Of a stretch of 49,679 nt of DNA, positions 7,754 to 16,256 are shown in pieces. This stretch comes from Mycobacterium sp. E796. Its GTDB lineage: Bacteria > Actinomycetota > Actinomycetes > Mycobacteriales > Mycobacteriaceae. The stretch is taken from positions 1 to 49,679 of the forward strand of contig NZ_LZKK01000041.1 of NCBI RefSeq assembly GCF_001672815.1, written 5' to 3'. The notes beneath the pieces were generated by a model. It searched no databases. It worked only from the letters and a program-made list of their open reading frames with translations, and was not told the origin of the DNA. A program made the position numbers and the translations under genes. The first letter of the stretch is position 1. Each line of letters starts with the position of its first letter.

Positions 7754-8827
7754 ATGAAGTTCGGCGTGTTCATCCTCGGCGACAAGCCCAACCACCTCAG
7801 CGAGCGGGAGGTGCTGGCCAACGTGCTCGAGGAGGCGCGCTGGGCGGAGGAGCTCGGCTACGACGAGATCTGGCTGGCCGAACACCACTTCTCCCCCTAC
7901 GGCATGCTCCCGGACCTGCCCCAAGTGGCGACCGCCATCGCCGCGCAGACCGAGCGCATCCGCATCGGTACCGCGTGCATGGTGGCACCCTTCCACGAGC
8001 CGATTCAGTTGGCCGAACGGATCGCCTTGGTCGACGTCCTGTCCGGCGGGCGCTTCGACGCCGGCTTCGGGCGCGGCTATCAGGCGCACGAGTTCAAGGG
8101 TTTCGGCATCTCGATGGAGGAGGCCACCGGCCGATACCAGGAGTGCGTCGAGATCGTCAGCCGCCTCCTGACCGAAGAGAACGTCAGCTTCCACGGCAAG
8201 TACTTCCATATCGAGGACGTCACGATCTATCCGCGGCCGGCGCAGCAGCCGATCCCCGTGTGGGGCACCGTGATGAAGACGCCGTCCAGCTTCGAATGGC
8301 TCGCCGAGAAGGGGTTCGGCGCGATCATCGGAAACCCCTATCAGGTCGACCCCGATCTGCAGGGGGCCCTGGACATCTACCTGAAGGTGCAGTCGGAAAA
8401 GGGACTCGACGCCGCCACCGGCCACGTGTGGGCGCTGCTCAACGCCTTCTGCCACCAGGACGACGCGTTCGCCCGCAGCTACCCGCGGGAAAGCGTCGAG
8501 CTCTCCATTCAGACCCATCGAAAGTATTCGAGCCCGTTCGAGCGCGGCGGCGAGATACCGGGCGACTACAAGGCCTACTCGGACTGGTTCGAAAAACACG
8601 ACAAGCAAAGCTACGAACAGGTGCTGAATTCGCACCTCACGCTGATGGGTGACCCGGACCGCATCGTCGAGAAGATGCGCACCGTCATCGACATGGGCTG
8701 GCGCAACATCATTTTGCGCATGTCGCGCGGCGGCGCCATGGACCGCACGAAGGTATACGACTCGATGAAGTTGTTCGCCCAAGAGGTGATCCCCGCGGCG
8801 ACCGAGCTCGCGGCAGCCGTGGCTTGA
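7754..8827 (+). CDS. LLM-class flavin-dependent monooxygenase (luciferase-like)
   Basis: This 357-aa TIM-barrel protein belongs to the bacterial luciferase-like family. It starts with 'MKFGVFILGD', has the family segment 'EIWLAEHHF' (EHHF at 43-46) and 'RIRIGTACMVAPFHEP', and ends with 'LMGDPDRIVEKM'. Members use FMNH2 or coenzyme F420; the sequence does not decide which. It could insert oxygen (for example Baeyer-Villiger type) or reduce or oxidise an alcohol or ketone. I chose the ATG at 7754 because the purine-rich stretch GGGAGGGA lies just upstream and the homology starts there. Its stop overlaps the ligase start (TTGA). Confidence 0.88.
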   Translation: MKFGVFILGDKPNHLSEREVLANVLEEARWAEELGYDEIWLAEHHFSPYGMLPDLPQVATAIAAQTERIRIGTACMVAPFHEPIQLAERIALVDVLSGGRFDAGFGRGYQAHEFKGFGISMEEATGRYQECVEIVSRLLTEENVSFHGKYFHIEDVTIYPRPAQQPIPVWGTVMKTPSSFEWLAEKGFGAIIGNPYQVDPDLQGALDIYLKVQSEKGLDAATGHVWALLNAFCHQDDAFARSYPRESVELSIQTHRKYSSPFERGGEIPGDYKAYSDWFEKHDKQSYEQVLNSHLTLMGDPDRIVEKMRTVIDMGWRNIILRMSRGGAMDRTKVYDSMKLFAQEVIPAATELAAAVA

Positions 8828-10314
8828 GCCAGCAACTCGCCGACCGCATCCGCGCGGTCCTCGCCCTCGACCCGCGAGCGCCCGCGATCGAGTACGAGGG
8901 CCGGTGGGTGGATTGGCAGCATTTGTCGGACATCGCCGCGGGCGTTCAAACGTCTTTAAGGCGAGCGGGTTTGGGGGAGGGATCCCCCGTCGGGCTGGTG
9001 CTGCGAAATCATCCCGCGATGGTCGGGGCTCTGCTCGGCGTGCTGCTGACCGGCGGTTGCGTGGTCACGATCAACCCGTCACAGGGCGACGCCGGGCTCT
9101 GCGCGGACATCCGCGGGCTGCGGTCGCCCGCGGTGGTGGCTTTGCAGACTGACTGGGAGCGCACCGGAGTCGTCGGCGCTGCCACCGGATCGCTGGGCGT
9201 TCGCGTATCGAGTGACGTGGCCGTTGTGGACGGGCTGGAACATCTCGGACCGGGCCCGTTCCGCCCGTCCCGCGACGGCATCGCCGTCGAGATGCTCACC
9301 AGCGGTACCACGGGCCCGCCAAAGCGAATACCGCTGTCCTACAGCTCTTTCGAGCACACCGTCGCAGCGGCGGGCGCCCATTACAGTGTTGGCGCCGGGC
9401 AGGACGCCGAACTGAGACTGCGTTCGGGTGTCGCCATCGTCTCCTCTCCCCTGGTGCACATGTCCGGGCTGTTCCGCACCCTGCTCAACATCTGCGAGGG
9501 AAGAAAGATCGCGCTCCTGGAGCGATTCCGGGTGCCCGACTTCGTGGATTTGCTACTTCGACACCGACCGAAGGCCGTGAGCCTGGTGCCGTCGGCGATG
9601 GCGATGGTACTCGACGCGGGCGTGGATCCGGATGCCTTCTCGAGCGTCGAGGTGGTGACCTCGGGCACCGCGCATCTCCCGGTTGACGTGCAGACCAGGT
9701 TCGAGTGTCGCTACGGCGTCGCGGTGCTACCGTCCTACGGGGCAACGGAATTCGCCGGCGGCGTGGCCGGGTGGAACCTCGCCTTGCACCGGCAGTGGGC
9801 CACCCTTAAACGCGGCAGCGTGGGACGCCCGCAGCGCGGCAGGGAGATCCGCGTCATGTCCCTCGAGGACGACACCGAAGTGCTGCCCGGCGAGCAGGGC
9901 CGCATCGAGGTTCGCACCACCGGCGGGGACTGGGTGCGCACCACCGACCTCGGGCGGGTCGACGCCGACGGGTTTGTGTTCATCGACGGGCGCACCGACG
10001 ACGTCATCATTCGCGGGGGTTTCAAGGTCAATCCGGCCGAAATCGTCGGGGTGCTCCGTGGCCACCCGGCGGTCCGCGATGCAGGCGTGACCGGCCTGCC
10101 CGATGAACGGCTCGGCCGCGTGCCTGTCGCGGCGGTCGAGTTGACCCACGGCGCGCGCGCCACGCCCGAAGACTTGCTCGCCTACGCGCGCGAACGATTG
10201 AGCCGTTACTACGTTCCGGCCCGGCTGGTCATCGTCGAGGACTTGCCCCGCACACCCTCGCTCAAGGTCAGCCAACCCGCGCTGCGTGAACTCTTCGAAG
10301 GGACAGGAAGTTGA
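8824..10314 (+). CDS. Acyl-CoA synthetase (AMP-forming ligase)
   Basis: This 496-aa ANL ligase is shorter than the one at 2943. Motifs: 'LTSGTTGPPK' (residues 158-167), 'YGATEFAGG', the hinge 'DGRTDDVIIRGGFKVNP', and a C-terminal Lys in 'TPSLKVSQPAL' (K481). The last motif is less canonical than the usual PxTxxGK, so Lys function is likely but not certain. The start is TTG at 8824, giving a 4-bp TTGA overlap with the monooxygenase; its stop overlaps the next gene in the same way. It probably activates an acid intermediate for the aldolase module that follows. Confidence 0.9.
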   Translation: MSQQLADRIRAVLALDPRAPAIEYEGRWVDWQHLSDIAAGVQTSLRRAGLGEGSPVGLVLRNHPAMVGALLGVLLTGGCVVTINPSQGDAGLCADIRGLRSPAVVALQTDWERTGVVGAATGSLGVRVSSDVAVVDGLEHLGPGPFRPSRDGIAVEMLTSGTTGPPKRIPLSYSSFEHTVAAAGAHYSVGAGQDAELRLRSGVAIVSSPLVHMSGLFRTLLNICEGRKIALLERFRVPDFVDLLLRHRPKAVSLVPSAMAMVLDAGVDPDAFSSVEVVTSGTAHLPVDVQTRFECRYGVAVLPSYGATEFAGGVAGWNLALHRQWATLKRGSVGRPQRGREIRVMSLEDDTEVLPGEQGRIEVRTTGGDWVRTTDLGRVDADGFVFIDGRTDDVIIRGGFKVNPAEIVGVLRGHPAVRDAGVTGLPDERLGRVPVAAVELTHGARATPEDLLAYARERLSRYYVPARLVIVEDLPRTPSLKVSQPALRELFEGTGS

Positions 10315-11477
10315 CGACCCGAGGTGTGGCCGCCATTGTCGGTGTCGCCGATGACGTTTCGGCGTCCGGGGTAATCGATGTGCCGCTGCGCGAGCTCGAG
10401 GCGCGCGTGATCACCGCCGCCCTGGCCGATGCGGGCTTGTCGCTGCGCGACGTCGACGGGCTGTGCACCTGCACCGGTGGCACGCTCATGCATTCGGTGG
10501 AGCTGGCCGAGTACCTGGGGATAGCGCCGCGCTTCACCGACGCCACGCAAACCGGTGGCGCCAGCTACGGGCTGTACGTCGAGCACGCCGCCGCGGCGAT
10601 CGCAGCCGGCGAGGCGGAGACGGTGGTGATTGTCTATGCCTCGACGCCGCGCGCCGCCCGCAAGCGTGGCGAAAAAGGCCTTGGGGTCTTCGCGACTCCC
10701 GAGCGCCTGGAATGGGAGACGCCGTTCGGGGTGATGCTGCCGATCAGCGCCTACGCCCTGGCGGCCAACCGGCACATGGCGACGTACGGGACGACCCCCG
10801 AACAGCTGGCGCAGATCGCCGTCGACACTCGACGGTGGGCCACGCTGAACGATCGAGCTCACCTGCGCGAGGCGATCACCGTCCAGGACGTCATGGGCTC
10901 GGGATTCCTCGCCGAACCGCTGCACAAGCTCGAGTGCTGCCTGGTCACCGACGGCGCCGCGGCGCTGGTGGTCACGAGCGCCGAGCGCGCCCGCGACCTG
11001 GCCAAGCCGCCGGCCTTCGTTCTGGGTGCGGCGTCGGCGGCCTCGCACGCGATGATCTCCCAGATGCCCGACCTCACCGTCACACCGGGGGCGCTCTCGG
11101 GGCCGGCCGCCTTCCGTGCCGCGGGCCTCACACCGGCCGACATCGACGTGGTCGAACTCTACGACTCGTTCACCATCACGGTGTTGCTGGCGCTCGAAGA
11201 CCTGGGCTTCTGCGCCAAGGGCGAAGGCGGTCCGTTCGTCGCGGACGGGAGATTGGCACCCGGCGGTGCGCTGCCGGGTCAGACGTCCGGCGGCGGCCTC
11301 GCCTACACCCACCCCGGGGCCTTCGGGGCCTTCCTGCTCGTCGAAGCCACGCGGCAATTGCGTGGCGAGTGCGGTGAACGCCAGGTCCCACACGCGAAAA
11401 CGGCCGTCGCACATGGCACCGGCGGGGTCCTCTCGGCCACGTCGACCGTGATTCTGGGAACGGAGGCCACGCTGTGA
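10311..11477 (+). CDS. Thiolase-fold protein without catalytic Cys (Ltp-type, candidate retro-aldolase)
   Basis: This 388-aa protein has the SCP2-thiolase/lipid-transfer fold. At the nucleophile region it reads 'TQTGGASYG' (residues 79-87) with no Cys, and the second thiolase Cys region reads 'AHGTGGVLSA'. It keeps 'GGGLAYTHPGAFG' and 'ELYDSFT' with Tyr at 284. In the Ltp2 aldolases of cholesterol degradation the Cys is also lost, Tyr residues do the work, and a DUF35 protein is required; here a DUF35 gene follows with a 4-bp overlap. A side-chain retro-aldol role is therefore likely by analogy. The start is TTG at 10311 (TTGA overlap). Thiolytic activity is unlikely. Confidence 0.83.
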   Translation: MTTRGVAAIVGVADDVSASGVIDVPLRELEARVITAALADAGLSLRDVDGLCTCTGGTLMHSVELAEYLGIAPRFTDATQTGGASYGLYVEHAAAAIAAGEAETVVIVYASTPRAARKRGEKGLGVFATPERLEWETPFGVMLPISAYALAANRHMATYGTTPEQLAQIAVDTRRWATLNDRAHLREAITVQDVMGSGFLAEPLHKLECCLVTDGAAALVVTSAERARDLAKPPAFVLGAASAASHAMISQMPDLTVTPGALSGPAAFRAAGLTPADIDVVELYDSFTITVLLALEDLGFCAKGEGGPFVADGRLAPGGALPGQTSGGGLAYTHPGAFGAFLLVEATRQLRGECGERQVPHAKTAVAHGTGGVLSATSTVILGTEATL

Positions 11478-11869
11478 CCGATACGCTGCCGGTCCCCGAG
11501 CCCAGCCCGGCGTCCGCACCCTTCTGGGACGCGACCCGGCGCCATGAGCTGACCGTCCAACGATGCGAGTCGTGCGCGCGGCTCGTCTGGTACCCGCGGT
11601 TCGTCTGCCCGCACTGCGGCGGGTCGTCGCTGGTGTGGGAGAAGTTGAGCGGTGACGGGGTCGTCTACGCGGTCAGCGTGCACCACCGCGCCGCGCTCCC
11701 CGCACTCGCCGACAAGGTGCCGTATTCGGTGGTGCTTGTCGATCTCGACGAAGGTGTCCGCATGATGTCGAACGTGTTCGGTCCCCCTCCCGCGGTCGGT
11801 GATCGCGTCGCCGTGGCATGGGTGTCGCTCGAGGACGGCCGTAACCTCGCTGTCTTCGAGCCGAAGTGA
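11474..11869 (+). CDS. DUF35 OB-fold protein with zinc ribbon, partner of the Ltp-type protein
   Basis: This 131-aa protein has an N-terminal rubredoxin-like zinc ribbon, with C31-x2-C34 and C45-x2-C48, followed by an OB fold ('GDGVVYAVSVHHRA ... PYSVVLVDLDEGVRMMSN'). DUF35 proteins bind thiolase-fold enzymes and guide the acyl-CoA; in ChsH2-Ltp2 this contact is needed for aldolase activity. It starts with GTG at 11474, overlapping the thiolase-fold gene by 4 bp, and its own stop overlaps the next gene by 4 bp. The pair very likely forms a complex. Confidence 0.88.
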   Translation: MTDTLPVPEPSPASAPFWDATRRHELTVQRCESCARLVWYPRFVCPHCGGSSLVWEKLSGDGVVYAVSVHHRAALPALADKVPYSVVLVDLDEGVRMMSNVFGPPPAVGDRVAVAWVSLEDGRNLAVFEPK

Positions 11870-12264
11870 GTCCTGACGCAGCGCTGCGGCGCGCCCGAGA
11901 AGAGCTCGTGCTCCGGCACGTCGCGGCCGAGAATGCGCGAGACCTGGAGGCGGCGATGGCTACTTTCACCCATCCCCGCTACGAGATCATCCCTACGGGA
12001 ATGGTTTTCGACGGTGACGAGGCGGTCCGCGCAATGTTGTTGCAGCAGTGGACGGATCTCCCCATGCTGCGCTATGCCGCGGAGGCGACCTACCACGGGG
12101 ACAACGGCTTGGTCGTGGAGACGCGAACGACCGCGCCCGGCACACCGCTCGACATGTTGAGCGTCAATCTCTTCGGGTTTCGCGGGCCGGATCTGATCCT
12201 GGAACGTTGTTTTTTCGATCGGATGCTGCTGGCGGAACAATTGGGTTCGATCGGGAAGCCGTAG
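11866..12264 (+). CDS. Small SnoaL-like / NTF2-fold protein
   Basis: This 132-aa protein starts 'LRRAREELVLRHVAAENARDLEAAMATF', a helix typical of the NTF2/SnoaL fold, and ends in 'FFDRMLLAEQLGSIGKP'. It could be a small isomerase, dehydratase or hydrolase acting with the aldolase module before it. The GTG start at 11866 gives the 4-bp GTGA overlap with the DUF35 gene. It is the last gene of this operon; an 88-bp gap follows. No catalytic residues can be named with confidence. Confidence 0.75.
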   Translation: MSPDAALRRAREELVLRHVAAENARDLEAAMATFTHPRYEIIPTGMVFDGDEAVRAMLLQQWTDLPMLRYAAEATYHGDNGLVVETRTTAPGTPLDMLSVNLFGFRGPDLILERCFFDRMLLAEQLGSIGKP

Positions 12265-12291
12265 TTGAGCACCCGGTCAGCATCGAACGAT

Positions 12292-12308
12292 TGAACAGAT
12301 TTCGTCAT
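12292..12308. promoter_or_regulatory. Degenerate ACA-N5-TGT-like site upstream of the E1 gene
   Basis: The plus strand reads TGAACAGATTTCGTCAT inside the 88-bp AT-richer gap 12265-12352. The left half TGAACA matches the consensus; the right half is weak. The block GAAGGAG at 12341-12347 downstream is the ribosome binding site of the E1 gene. Support is the position and the shared half site only. Confidence 0.3.
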
Positions 12309-12352
12309 ATTGTAGACTACTTGGCGTACCGCACATCCGTGAAGGAGCCGTG

Positions 12353-14371
12353 ATGGCCACGCCCTTAGACGCCGGGATACGGCCGCTGACCGACGATCAT
12401 GCGCTGGAGTTGTACCGCCTGATGAGCAAGGTGCACCACAGCGACCAGCGCGTCCGAAAGGGCCTGTCCTCCGGTGAAATCGCGATGAGCTACTGGCCGG
12501 TGGACGGCCAGGAGGCGATGTCGGCCGGGGCCGCGCTCGCCCTGTCAAGCAGCGACCAACTGGTCACCACCTATCGCGGACTGGGCGACGTGGTGGCCAA
12601 GGGCATCGACCTGCCCGGGTATTTCGCCGAGATCTTGGGCCGCGGCACCGGTCTTTCGAAGGGCAAGGCCGGCGCCATGGGCATCTACGACCCCGACCAC
12701 GGGATCGCGTGGACCACCGGCATCGTCGGCGCGGGCCCGCTGATCGCGAACGGGATCGCTTTGGCGGAGGCCATCAAGGGCAGTGACCGCGTGGTTCTGG
12801 TGAGCTTCGGCGACGGGGCGACCAGCATCGGCTACGTCCACGAGGCAATGAACATGGCGGCGCTGTGGGCGCTTCCGGTGGTGTTCTTCTGCCAGAACAA
12901 CGCGTGGGCCGAATGCACGCCAGTGGCGGGTTATACCCGCTCGACGCGGCTGTCCGACCGGGCCGCGGGCTACGCGATGCCCGGCGTCACGGTCGACGGC
13001 ACGGACCCGCACGCGGTGCACCAGGCCGTGGCCGAGGCGGCCGGGCGGGCTCGCTCGGGCGCCGGTCCGTCGTTCGTCGAAGCCGTCGCCTATCGTCTGC
13101 AGGGGCACTACTTCGGCGACCAGATGCCCTACGCCGATCCGGACGAAATGGCCGCCAAGCGCGCCGACCCGCCCTTCGCGCGATACAGGCGGCGGCTGAT
13201 CGACGAGGGCCTGGCCGATGAGGCCGACCTGGACCGCATCGACGCGGATCTCATTGCCGAGATCGACGCGGCCTTCGCCGCCGCGCGCGACGCCGAGCCC
13301 CCCGACGTCGACGAACTGACCCGTGACGTGTTCGCCGCGCACGGCGTCGAGATCGCGGCACCGGTGACGGAGCGGGCCGCGATTCCCGAGGGCGAGACGG
13401 AGACCCTCGGTCTCGTGCAGGCGATTCACCGCACGCTGGACCGCGCGATGGCGACCGACGAGTCGATCGTGCTCCTCGGGGAGGACATTGCCGACCCGTC
13501 GGGCGGCATGTTCAAGATCACCGCGGGGCTGTCCACCAAGTACGGCGACCACCGCGTGCGCGACACGCCGATCGCGGAGTCCTCGATCATCGGCGCCGCG
13601 GTGGGTGCGGCCCTGGGCGGGCTGCGTCCGGTGGCGGAGCTGATGTTCATGGACTTCCTCGGCGTTGCCATGGACCAGATCGCCAACCACGCGGCCAAGA
13701 TCCGCTACATGTCGGGCGGTCGGCAGGGCGCCCCGGTCGTCATCCGCGCCATGGTCGGCACGGCGGCCGGCCCGCAGCACTCCCAGGCCTTCGAGGCCTG
13801 GGCGATGCACACACCCGGCATCAAGGTCGTGTGGCCCAGCACCGCCGCCGACGCGGTCGGGCTGCTCAATGCCTGCCTGGCGGAAGACGATCCCTGCCTG
13901 TTCATCGAGTCGATGAAGCTGTACTACGGCGGCGGCAAGGGGCCCGTGCCGACAGCCGACTACGTGATCCCGCTCGGCCAAGCCGACGTCAAACGCGCCG
14001 GCACCGACGTCACGATCTGCACCTATGGCAGCCTGGTGCACGCCGCGCTCGCAGCCGCCGAACAGCTTGCCGCCGAAGGCGTTTCGGTGGAGGTGGTCGA
14101 CCTGCGCACCCTGGTGCCATTGGATCTGGCCACCGTCGTCGAATCTGCCCGCAAAACACGTCGCCTGGTCGTCGCCCACGAGTCCGTCGGATTTTGCGGC
14201 CCCGGTGCCGAAATCGCCGCAGCCGTCGGAACGGAGCTCTTCGGTGTGCTGGCGAGCCCGATTCAGCGCGTGGCGGGAACGTACACGCCCGTTCCCCGGG
14301 CGGCGACATTGGAAGCCGCCTGTCGCCCGGACGCCGCGCGGCTTGTCGAAGCGGTCAGGAGGATCGCGTGA
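12353..14371 (+). CDS. Single-chain 2-oxoacid dehydrogenase E1 (alpha and beta fused)
   Basis: This 672-aa thiamine-diphosphate enzyme fuses E1-alpha (about 1-325) and E1-beta (about 340-672). The TPP/Mg motif runs from 'GDG' at 153-155 to 'QNN' near 182. The beta half has 'IVLLGEDIADPSGG', 'RDTPIAESSIIGAAVGAA' and 'VEVVDLRTLVPLD'. It would decarboxylate a 2-oxoacid or cleave an acyloin and load a lipoyl group. The ATG at 12353 is preferred over the GTG one codon earlier because GAAGGAG ends 5 bp upstream of it. The lipoyl gene follows with a 4-bp overlap, but no E2 acyltransferase or E3 is in the window. Branched-chain, pyruvate and acetoin dehydrogenases are the nearest families. Confidence 0.92.
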   Translation: MATPLDAGIRPLTDDHALELYRLMSKVHHSDQRVRKGLSSGEIAMSYWPVDGQEAMSAGAALALSSSDQLVTTYRGLGDVVAKGIDLPGYFAEILGRGTGLSKGKAGAMGIYDPDHGIAWTTGIVGAGPLIANGIALAEAIKGSDRVVLVSFGDGATSIGYVHEAMNMAALWALPVVFFCQNNAWAECTPVAGYTRSTRLSDRAAGYAMPGVTVDGTDPHAVHQAVAEAAGRARSGAGPSFVEAVAYRLQGHYFGDQMPYADPDEMAAKRADPPFARYRRRLIDEGLADEADLDRIDADLIAEIDAAFAAARDAEPPDVDELTRDVFAAHGVEIAAPVTERAAIPEGETETLGLVQAIHRTLDRAMATDESIVLLGEDIADPSGGMFKITAGLSTKYGDHRVRDTPIAESSIIGAAVGAALGGLRPVAELMFMDFLGVAMDQIANHAAKIRYMSGGRQGAPVVIRAMVGTAAGPQHSQAFEAWAMHTPGIKVVWPSTAADAVGLLNACLAEDDPCLFIESMKLYYGGGKGPVPTADYVIPLGQADVKRAGTDVTICTYGSLVHAALAAAEQLAAEGVSVEVVDLRTLVPLDLATVVESARKTRRLVVAHESVGFCGPGAEIAAAVGTELFGVLASPIQRVAGTYTPVPRAATLEAACRPDAARLVEAVRRIA

Positions 14372-14601
14372 CGGAGGTGCGGATGCCGAAACCGGGCGAC
14401 GCGATCACCGAAGCGGAGGTCACCGGAATCTACGTGGCGGACGGCGCCCATGTCTCCGAAGGGGATGCGCTGTACCAGATCGCAACCGACAAGGTCGAGA
14501 TGGACGTCGAGGCACCGGCCAGTGGCATCGTCACATGGAAGGTCAGCGCCGGGTCAAGTTACGACGTCGGTGAACTGCTCGCCGTGATCGAGGAACAGTG
14601 A
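14368..14601 (+). CDS. Free-standing lipoyl-domain protein
   Basis: This 77-aa protein is a single lipoyl/biotinyl attachment domain: 'MPKPGDAITEAEVTGIYV', then the hairpin 'ATDKVEMDVEAP' with the modifiable Lys at K42, and 'GELLAVIEEQ'. In E2 proteins this domain is followed by a linker, a subunit-binding domain and the acyltransferase; here it ends right after the domain. The GTG start at 14368 overlaps the E1 stop (GTGA), so the two are surely co-translated. It probably carries the acyl or reduced lipoyl group from the fused E1 to an E2 or E3 encoded elsewhere, or to an unknown acceptor. Confidence 0.88.
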   Translation: MTEVRMPKPGDAITEAEVTGIYVADGAHVSEGDALYQIATDKVEMDVEAPASGIVTWKVSAGSSYDVGELLAVIEEQ

Positions 14602-15449
14602 GCGCGCTACCGGCTTCCGTCGATGTCGACCTCTGTGCCCCCGAGCTCGAAGGCAGGATCGACGGCGACACCCTGACCGTCACCATCAACCGACCGGAGA
14701 AGAAGAACGCCGTCACCGCGGACGGCTACCACGGGATCAAACGGGCCGCGATGATCGTGGCCGACGAACCGGACCTGAACTTCCTGGTGATCACCGGGAC
14801 GGGCGACGTGTTCTGCGCGGGCGGCGACATGAACGCCGTACAGAATCCAGACCGCAGGTGGGACGCGTTCACCGAGTCCTATGACGGCACACCGTTCGAA
14901 ACGCTTGGCAAGATACCGAAACTCGTTGTTTGCGCCGTCAACGGCGTCGCCATGGGTGGCGGCCTGGTGATGACCTTATTCGCCGATCTGGTGGTCGCGT
15001 CCGACCGCGCCCGGTTCCGGGTCCCCGACCTAACCCGCGGCGTGTACGAGGCGTTCGTTGCCGCCCGACTACCGCAACGCCTGGGCACGCTGAGGGCCAA
15101 TCACCTTATCTACGGCAATGATTGGGTCGACGCGCAGGAGGCTGAGCGTCTCGGACTGGTCGGAAAAGTCGTCGCGCACGACTCCCTTCGGTCGGAGGTC
15201 GATGCGTTGCTTGAGCGTGTCCGCAAGACCGGCCCCACCGCCCGCGCGGCCGTCAAACGCGAAATGGCGCGCGCGCTGCCGTCCGTCGACGTGACGGGCT
15301 ACTGGTCTTCAATAGGAACCGCCGAACAGATCGAGGCCTTCACGGCGTTCCTGCAGAAGCGATCTCCAGATTGGGCAGTCAGCCGTGATCGGGACGCGTT
15401 CGTCCAAACCAGACGATCGGCGTGGCTGGCGCCGCACGAGGACGGCTGA
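14598..15449 (+). CDS. Crotonase-fold protein (enoyl-CoA hydratase/isomerase family)
   Basis: This 283-aa protein has 'VTINRPEKKNAV', 'ITGTGDVFCAGGDM' and the oxyanion-hole segment 'VNGVAMGGGLVMTLFADL'. The first catalytic Glu position is Val (GGGLV) and the second is Asp ('RVPDLTRG'), so it is not a standard hydratase. The C-terminal tail after residue 250 is somewhat longer than usual. The GTG start at 14598 overlaps the lipoyl gene by 4 bp, tying it to the E1/lipoyl operon. It is the first of three crotonases in a row. Confidence 0.87.
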   Translation: MSALPASVDVDLCAPELEGRIDGDTLTVTINRPEKKNAVTADGYHGIKRAAMIVADEPDLNFLVITGTGDVFCAGGDMNAVQNPDRRWDAFTESYDGTPFETLGKIPKLVVCAVNGVAMGGGLVMTLFADLVVASDRARFRVPDLTRGVYEAFVAARLPQRLGTLRANHLIYGNDWVDAQEAERLGLVGKVVAHDSLRSEVDALLERVRKTGPTARAAVKREMARALPSVDVTGYWSSIGTAEQIEAFTAFLQKRSPDWAVSRDRDAFVQTRRSAWLAPHEDG

Positions 15450-15455
15450 CTGCCC

Positions 15456-16256
15456 ATGACCGAATTACCGCAGGGCACGTCCGAAATGACCGGCTGCGAG
15501 GAGATCCTCGTGGCCGCCGACGGTCCCGTCCGGATCGTGACGTTGAACAACCCCGACGACGCCAACGCGGTCAACAACACGATGCACACGGCATTTACGA
15601 GACTGTGGGCGACCCTGGCCGAGGATCCCGACGCGCGTGCGGTGCTGATCACCGGCACGGGCGATTACTTCTCCGCCGGCGGAAACCTGGTGGAGTGGCT
15701 GGAAACCCACGTCAACAACCCGGTCACTCGCCGTGCCGGGATGCGCGACGCCCGACGCATCGTGCGCGACATGATCGACTTTCCGCTGCCCGTCGTCGCC
15801 GCTGTCAACGGGCCCGCGGTCGGCTTCGGGTGCAGCATCGCGGTCTTGTGCGACATCGTCCTGATGTCCGACAGGGCATTCTTTGCCGACACACATGTCG
15901 CGAGCGGGCTGGTGGCCGGCGATGGCGGTTCGGTGCTGTGGCCGTTGCTGATGAGCCTGTTAAAGGCCAAGGAGTACCTGATGCTCGGCGAACGCATCAA
16001 GGCCGACAAGGCGGTCGAGTTGGGCTTGGCCAACCGGGTCGTGCCGCACGCGGAGATCAAGCAGGAGGGGCTGTCGATTGCACACCGTCTGGCCGCGTTA
16101 CCACCACGGGCAGTGCAGGACACGAAGCGGACGTTGAACCTGCACGCCCAGCGCGCGATCACCGGCATCCTCGAATACGGGATCTCCGCAGAGACTGAGT
16201 GTTTCACCACGCCCGAACACCGTGCCGCCATCGACAAGTTCCTCGGCCGCCAGTGA
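15456..16256 (+). CDS. Crotonase-fold protein (enoyl-CoA hydratase/isomerase family)
   Basis: This 266-aa protein has 'LITGTGDYFSAGGNL' and 'VNGPAVGFGCSIAVLCDIVLMS'. The first catalytic Glu is replaced by Ser (GFGCS), and the second region reads 'ADTHVASGLVAGDGG', with His in place of Glu. The 'AGDGG' motif is common in a mycobacterial EchA subgroup and its Asp may act instead. The ATG at 15456 follows the previous gene by 6 bp, and its stop overlaps the next gene by 4 bp. Specific reaction unknown. Confidence 0.87.
   Translation: MTELPQGTSEMTGCEEILVAADGPVRIVTLNNPDDANAVNNTMHTAFTRLWATLAEDPDARAVLITGTGDYFSAGGNLVEWLETHVNNPVTRRAGMRDARRIVRDMIDFPLPVVAAVNGPAVGFGCSIAVLCDIVLMSDRAFFADTHVASGLVAGDGGSVLWPLLMSLLKAKEYLMLGERIKADKAVELGLANRVVPHAEIKQEGLSIAHRLAALPPRAVQDTKRTLNLHAQRAITGILEYGISAETECFTTPEHRAAIDKFLGRQ

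Noticed and set aside
12545..14179. A 544-codon frame opposite the E1 gene
   Set aside because: It is the shadow of the well-supported E1 fusion; its composition is His-, Arg- and Gly-rich and it has no domain pattern.
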